Assembly (NCBI RefSeq): GCF_001894885.1
Contig: NZ_BCXB01000003.1
Location: 186,001 to 250,000, forward strand
Origin: Rhodococcus marinonascens NBRC 14363
GTDB taxonomy: Bacteria; Actinomycetota; Actinomycetes; Mycobacteriales; Mycobacteriaceae
Direction: 5' to 3'
DNA: 64,000 nucleotides
Made by a program: the position numbers and the translations under genes. The notes under the pieces were generated by a model. It saw only the letters and a list, made by a program, of their open reading frames with translations. It had not been told where the DNA came from and searched no databases. Every line of letters begins with the position of its first letter. Positions within the stretch are counted from its first letter, which is position 1. This document shows positions 60,594-64,000 of this stretch, one piece after another.

Positions 60594-61542
60594 CGGGTGA
60601 TCCGCCCCGTTCCTCGGAGTCACCGTCCTGCATGGCCTGTTCGGCGAGGAAACGCTCGAATTCCGCGCCGAGTTCCTCGCCACTCGGAAGGTCCGCGTCG
60701 CTGGCCAGGAGAGTGGACTGCTGTTCTTGAGCGGTGACGTAGGCGTCGTATTGGCGTTCGAGTGCGTGGACGACGGTTTGCACTTCATCGTTGCCTGCGA
60801 TGTGCTCGTCCACCTGCTCCCGTGTCCGTGCGGCCGCCTCGCCGAGAGCAGCTAGTGGCAGATCGAGTTTGGTGACATCGCTCACATTCTCGAGCAGGGT
60901 TTCGGCTGCTCCGGGGTAGTCCGTCTGAGCCAAGTAGTGGGGGACATGGACCGAGAATCCGATCGACTCGTGCCCATGCTGAGCCATCCGCAACTCGATC
61001 AGCGAGGAGGCGCTGCCGGGTACCTGCAACTCGCCCGACCAGCGCTGGTGGTCCTTGATCAGTTCCTTGTCGGTGGAATGCGCGGTTACGCCCAGCGGGC
61101 GGGTATGGGGGATGGCCATGGGAATGGCGTTGATCCCCACGGTCCGGCGCACACCGAGTTGTTCTGCCAGCAGGCGCACCGCGGTGGTGAAGCGCTCCCA
61201 CCGGAAATCGGGTTCCATGCCGGCGAGCAAGAGGAACGGGGTGCCGGCGACATCTTTCAGCGCGTACAGATTCAATTCGGGCTGGTCGTAGTCCGAGAAG
61301 TGATCGGCCTTGAACGTCATTGTGGGCCGGCGTGAGCGGTAGTCGACGAGTTCGTCCACCGCGAACGAGGCAACCAACTCGCTCTCGAGGCTCTCGAGAA
61401 GGTGTTTGGTGGCAAGTTTCACGGCGTGGCCTGCGTCGGAGAAGCCCTCGAGCCCGTGGACCAGCACGGGTCCCAGCCCGTCCGCGGAGGACAACTGCGG
61501 TGCCGGGAATTCCAGTTCGTACATCTTCGACTGTTCGTCCAT
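60583..61542 (-). CDS. PAC2 family protein (proteasome assembly chaperone-like, Rv2714-like)
   Basis: A 319-residue PAC2-fold protein matching Rv2714. GLGPVLVHGLEGFSDAGHAV (about 22-41), DYRSRRPTMTF, LLLAGMEPDFRWERF and RTVGINAIPMAIPHTRP mark the domain; the C-terminus is a charged helix. Actinobacterial members are suspected proteasome or cell-envelope accessory proteins, with no proven role. It is first in an operon with the hydrolase. The start at 61542 opens MDEQSKMYELEFPAP. Confidence 0.88.
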   Translation of the reverse strand: MDEQSKMYELEFPAPQLSSADGLGPVLVHGLEGFSDAGHAVKLATKHLLESLESELVASFAVDELVDYRSRRPTMTFKADHFSDYDQPELNLYALKDVAGTPFLLLAGMEPDFRWERFTTAVRLLAEQLGVRRTVGINAIPMAIPHTRPLGVTAHSTDKELIKDHQRWSGELQVPGSASSLIELRMAQHGHESIGFSVHVPHYLAQTDYPGAAETLLENVSDVTKLDLPLAALGEAAARTREQVDEHIAGNDEVQTVVHALERQYDAYVTAQEQQSTLLASDADLPSGEELGAEFERFLAEQAMQDGDSEERGGSPGEA

Positions 61543-61830
61543 TGCAGACCTCTTCTCTTTCGTGCCTAGCCTCCAGTGTCCCCTATCGTCTTCGGCACCG
61601 GTACGTCGGACGTTCGTCTAGGAGGTTCTGCTCGGGGCAACACGATGGGGTGACCGATAATTCCCGAATGAGAGCCTTATCGTGCGGGTGGAGGATAACC
61701 AATCCCTGCGTTTCGAGAGGCAGATCGCCCGGGATTCCGAACCGCAGCGTCCTCGCTGACGGCGTGTCGGCGTGGCAGAGTGGCCGACAGGCTCCCGGCG
61801 GGAGCATCATGATTCCGACAGGGGAGGTCG

Positions 61831-62559
61831 ATGGTGAGGTCTGGGCGCACATCGGTATGGACTGTCCTCGGCGTTCCAGTGGCCTTGATCGTCGCGGCGT
61901 CATCAATCCTCGCGGGGTGTTCCTCGGCGGTGCCGGGTACTGCAAAGCCGAGTGCAACGTCCGCGTCTGGTTCCGGGGCAGGGTCGCCGTCCGGCAAGGA
62001 ACTCTCGACACTTCTTGTCGACCCGGCCGACTTCCCAGCCCGGTACGAGGCGATCGTACTGCCCGCGCGGGCCGTGGCGATGGCGGCACCCGACCTGACA
62101 GGAGTGTCACAGAGTGCGGTGGTCGACCCGGCCGATTGTGCGCCGCCGGAACAAGATTACGGCCCTATGGGCACAGTCATGGCTGTGGGGACGGACAATG
62201 CGAGCCGGTCGACGATCTCGGTCGAACTCACCAGGACCGACGCGCCCCTCGCTGAACTCGCGAAGCAGGTGGAGGAGTGCGGCGAGGTCACCGTAACCGA
62301 CAACGGAGCCGAGTCGGCGGTCACCACTGAGACCACCCCTGCGCCTCCGATCCGAGCCGACGACACACTTGCGCTTCGTCGGACCGTCAAGTCCGGCAAT
62401 GAGGGAGCGACGGTCACTCAGTCGATGGTCACCTTGATGGCCCAGGTGGGCGATGTACGTATCTCGGCCACCTTCATGTCCTTCGGCGACACGAAGGCCG
62501 ATACTGTGGCGCTCGACGAGGTGTTTACCGCGGCAGTTCAGAAGGTGCACAACAGCTGA
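61831..62559 (+). CDS. Predicted secreted lipoprotein
   Basis: A 242-residue lipoprotein: signal peptide with hydrophobic core VLGVPVALIVAASS and lipobox ILAGC (Cys30), followed by the SSAVPGTAKPS linker typical of mycolata lipoproteins and a soluble alpha/beta domain of the mycobacterial sensor-like/DUF5642 kind (identification tentative). ATG 61831 follows GGGGAGG at 61821-61827. The 288 bp upstream (61543-61830), divergent from PAC2, shows no clear element. Confidence 0.78.
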   Translation: MVRSGRTSVWTVLGVPVALIVAASSILAGCSSAVPGTAKPSATSASGSGAGSPSGKELSTLLVDPADFPARYEAIVLPARAVAMAAPDLTGVSQSAVVDPADCAPPEQDYGPMGTVMAVGTDNASRSTISVELTRTDAPLAELAKQVEECGEVTVTDNGAESAVTTETTPAPPIRADDTLALRRTVKSGNEGATVTQSMVTLMAQVGDVRISATFMSFGDTKADTVALDEVFTAAVQKVHNS

Positions 62560-62628
62560 ATGTGGACGCTAGCATTCGTCCTCGACGAATCTTGGATCGA
62601 CGGCCGCGTCTGCTGAGCATGTCGGGGA

Positions 62629-62656
62629 GTTGTGCACAACCGACCGTTCATCCACA
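62629..62656. promoter_or_regulatory. Palindrome and DnaA-box-like sequences before DUF4192
   Basis: GTTGTGCACAAC (62629-62640) is a perfect 12-bp palindrome that includes TTGTGCACA, and TCATCCACA follows at 62648-62656. Each differs by one base from actinobacterial DnaA boxes (TTGTCCACA or TTATCCACA). Two near-matches are suggestive only; an unknown regulator site is as likely. Confidence 0.3.
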
Positions 62657-62719
62657 GTTGTCCCTGTCGTCCCCGGTCGCAATCCGTGCGCGGTGGTGAC
62701 GACCGTCAGAGTCTGGAGC

Positions 62720-63871
62720 ATGACGACGCCCGCATTTCCCTCCAGTTCCAACTTCTCCGACAATCCTGTGGGTGGACGGTCCCCGGACCAGTTCGCCGTA
62801 CGGTTGTCCCACCCGGGCGAGCTCTTCGCTGCGGTTCCCGCTCTGCTGGGCTTCCGGCCCGAGCACTCGATCGTCGCCGTGTGCCTGTCAGGGAGGCCTA
62901 CCTCGACGGTGGGAGCCGTCATGAGGCACGATCTGATCCTCGGTGGTGGCGCCGTACCGACCGAGCCGATGTCTGCAGTGTTGAAGCAATTCGGTGCGGT
63001 GTGCGAGCGGGAGAAGGCCACCGGCGTGCTCCTGCTGCTGGTCGACGACCGCTTTGACGATCAGCGCGCGACGTCGCGTGCCGAACTTGCCGCCATCGTC
63101 GAGGAATTCGAAGAGCTCCTCGAATCCGGGCCGACCGAACTAATCGACGTGCTCATCACCGCAGAGATCGCCAGTGGTTGCGAGTGGTTGAGCCTCCTCG
63201 CGGGCGGCGCTCACGGCGCGCAGACCGACCCCTCCTCCTCCCACGTCGCGGTCGCGCAGGTCCTGGGAGGTCGAGCGATCCGCTCCTCGCGCGGCGACCT
63301 CGAAGCGACCATCGAGTCGGGACCGGCGCTCGAGCGGATGCAGATCGCTGCCCTCATCGACGGCGCTCGCGAAACAACTGCTCTGAAAGGGGAACTCGCT
63401 GAGCGGGCGGCTGATCCGGGCCGCAGCCACCGGCGCGAACTCGAATCGGTTCTGTCGGCCATTGCGCGGCTGTCCTCGGGGGAGCGCCTCCTCGCCCCGG
63501 ATTGCGCAGAATTGGCGCGCGCGTTGGACAACGTCAAGGTCCGGGACAGCGCTCTCGCACTCGCCGTCGGCGCCTGCGCCGACGAGGCCGAACAATTGTG
63601 GATTCTCCTCGCCCGCAATCTCCCAGACCCGGAACGTGCGAACGCCGCTGTGCTGCTCGGATACAGTGCCTACGTTCGAGGAGACGGACCGTTGGCCGGC
63701 ATCGCACTCGGTGCCGCACTGGATTCGGATCCCGGCCACGTTCTGGCCACGTTGCTTGACGGCGCGCTGCAATCCGGACTCCGGCCGACCGCTGTGCGCG
63801 ACCTGGCCGTAACCGGCTATGAATGCGCGAAGAAGATCGGTGTCGGGCTACCCCCGCCGATTGAGGTCTGA
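62720..63871 (+). CDS. DUF4192 family protein
   Basis: A 383-residue actinobacterial protein of unknown function, matching Rv2712c by context. SHPGELFAAVPALLGFRPEHS (about 30-50) and SIVAVCL mark the DUF4192 start; the C-terminal part has ALDNVKVRDSALALAVGA and RANAAVLLGYSAYVRGDGPLAGIALGAAL, an alpha-helical, TPR-like region. ATG 62720 follows GGAG; the frame is open upstream to 62630. It is convergent with the galE-like gene. Confidence 0.88.
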   Translation: MTTPAFPSSSNFSDNPVGGRSPDQFAVRLSHPGELFAAVPALLGFRPEHSIVAVCLSGRPTSTVGAVMRHDLILGGGAVPTEPMSAVLKQFGAVCEREKATGVLLLLVDDRFDDQRATSRAELAAIVEEFEELLESGPTELIDVLITAEIASGCEWLSLLAGGAHGAQTDPSSSHVAVAQVLGGRAIRSSRGDLEATIESGPALERMQIAALIDGARETTALKGELAERAADPGRSHRRELESVLSAIARLSSGERLLAPDCAELARALDNVKVRDSALALAVGACADEAEQLWILLARNLPDPERANAAVLLGYSAYVRGDGPLAGIALGAALDSDPGHVLATLLDGALQSGLRPTAVRDLAVTGYECAKKIGVGLPPPIEV

Positions 63872-63878
63872 ACGAGGG

Positions 63879-64000
63879 TCACCGCTGAGCCGCGTGTGAC
63901 CTATCGCCGAGTTCCTGCAGGTACGACCATGCATCCGCGACGATCTCGTCGAGATCGGTGTGCTCGGGGCGCCACCCAAGTTCCGCGATCGCGCGATCGC
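63879..64000 (-). CDS. galE: UDP-glucose 4-epimerase-like protein, 3' end only
   Basis: The minus strand at the window edge reads DRAIAELGWRPEHTDLDEIV then ADAWSYLQELGDRSHAAQR and a stop at 63879-63881. A-x-x-x-LGW-x-P followed by D-x-x-I-V-x-D-A-W is the C-terminal signature of GalE-type short-chain epimerases. The rest of the gene lies outside the window. Confidence 0.75.
   Translation of the reverse strand, partial: DRAIAELGWRPEHTDLDEIVADAWSYLQELGDRSHAAQR

Noticed and set aside
61767-61815. tRNA-like stretch with a TGGCAGAGTGG A-box
   Set aside because: No acceptor stem, anticodon arm or GGTTCGA T-arm can be folded around it; it is probably a chance match.
61320-62255. 311-codon frame spanning PAC2 antisense and the lipoprotein gene
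   Set aside because: It crosses two genes in the wrong frame and is Arg/Gly-rich; the lipoprotein frame has a signal peptide, lipobox and ribosome-binding site.

Overview
The window is a stretch of high-GC actinobacterial chromosome, most likely Rhodococcus or a close Nocardiaceae relative. GTG starts, 4-bp ATGA/GTGA stop-start overlaps and mycolata gene families are frequent throughout. From memory, gene order follows the Mycobacterium tuberculosis block Rv2748c to Rv2712c (ftsK, argA, pgsA, clgR, psp genes, recA/recX, miaB, miaA, dapF, hflX, fadE20, lexA, chiZ, nrdR, Rv2716 to Rv2714, DUF4192). The biotin transporter and gluABCD next to recA/recX resemble Corynebacterium glutamicum. It reads as core chromosome with a few lineage insertions and one decayed insertion-sequence scar; no prophage, CRISPR array, rRNA or tRNA gene was seen.

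Region by region. 0-10.8 kb: ftsK; terC behind a yybP-ykoY-type manganese riboswitch; a YCII protein; an ArgA-like acetyltransferase; pgsA-cinA; the envelope-stress set clgR-pspA-pspM behind an ECF (SigE-type) promoter; and the biotin ECF transporter bioY-ecfA-ecfT. 10.8-16.4 kb: TetR-glpD, a UGT-like glycosyltransferase, DUF3046, and recA-recX with both a LexA box and a PafBC-type promoter. 16.4-30.4 kb: glutamate ABC transporter gluABCD, miaB, a DUF349 protein, an operon of a LigB-like protein, miaA and a SpoU methyltransferase, then dapF, hflX, a lipoprotein and a cyclase-family hydrolase. 30.5-36.9 kb: a complete fructose PTS (fruR-fruK-fruA-ptsH divergent from ptsI). 36.9-46.9 kb: uraA, fadE20, lexA divergent from chiZ, nrdR, hrpA and an alpha/beta hydrolase. 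46.9-47.25 kb: remnant of a TnpB-type insertion element. 47.2-53.8 kb: aminotransferase, NlpC/P60-like protein, PhzF protein, ahpCD divergent from oxyR, and an HTH-less LysR-like protein divergent from a DUF5997 protein. 53.9-64 kb: an alkyl-DHAP-synthase-like oxidase with a diacylglycerol-kinase-family gene, a DUF3516 helicase, the hydrolase/PAC2 pair, a lipoprotein, DUF4192 and the 3' end of a galE-like gene.

How the parts connect. The clearest long-range link is a near-identical operator (GTGTTACACATNGTG) in front of the TetR-glpD operon at 11.0 kb and the AGPS-like oxidase/DagK operon at 56.5 kb. In M. tuberculosis, as I recall, these genes sit side by side and divergent (Rv2249c/Rv2250c against Rv2251/Rv2252). 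The sequence suggests the locus was split by about 45 kb while common control was kept. DNA-damage control appears at recA and lexA/chiZ. Envelope stress appears at clgR-psp, with a strong hairpin between pspA and pspM. Short tandem duplications (13-29 bp) recur at gene boundaries across the window.
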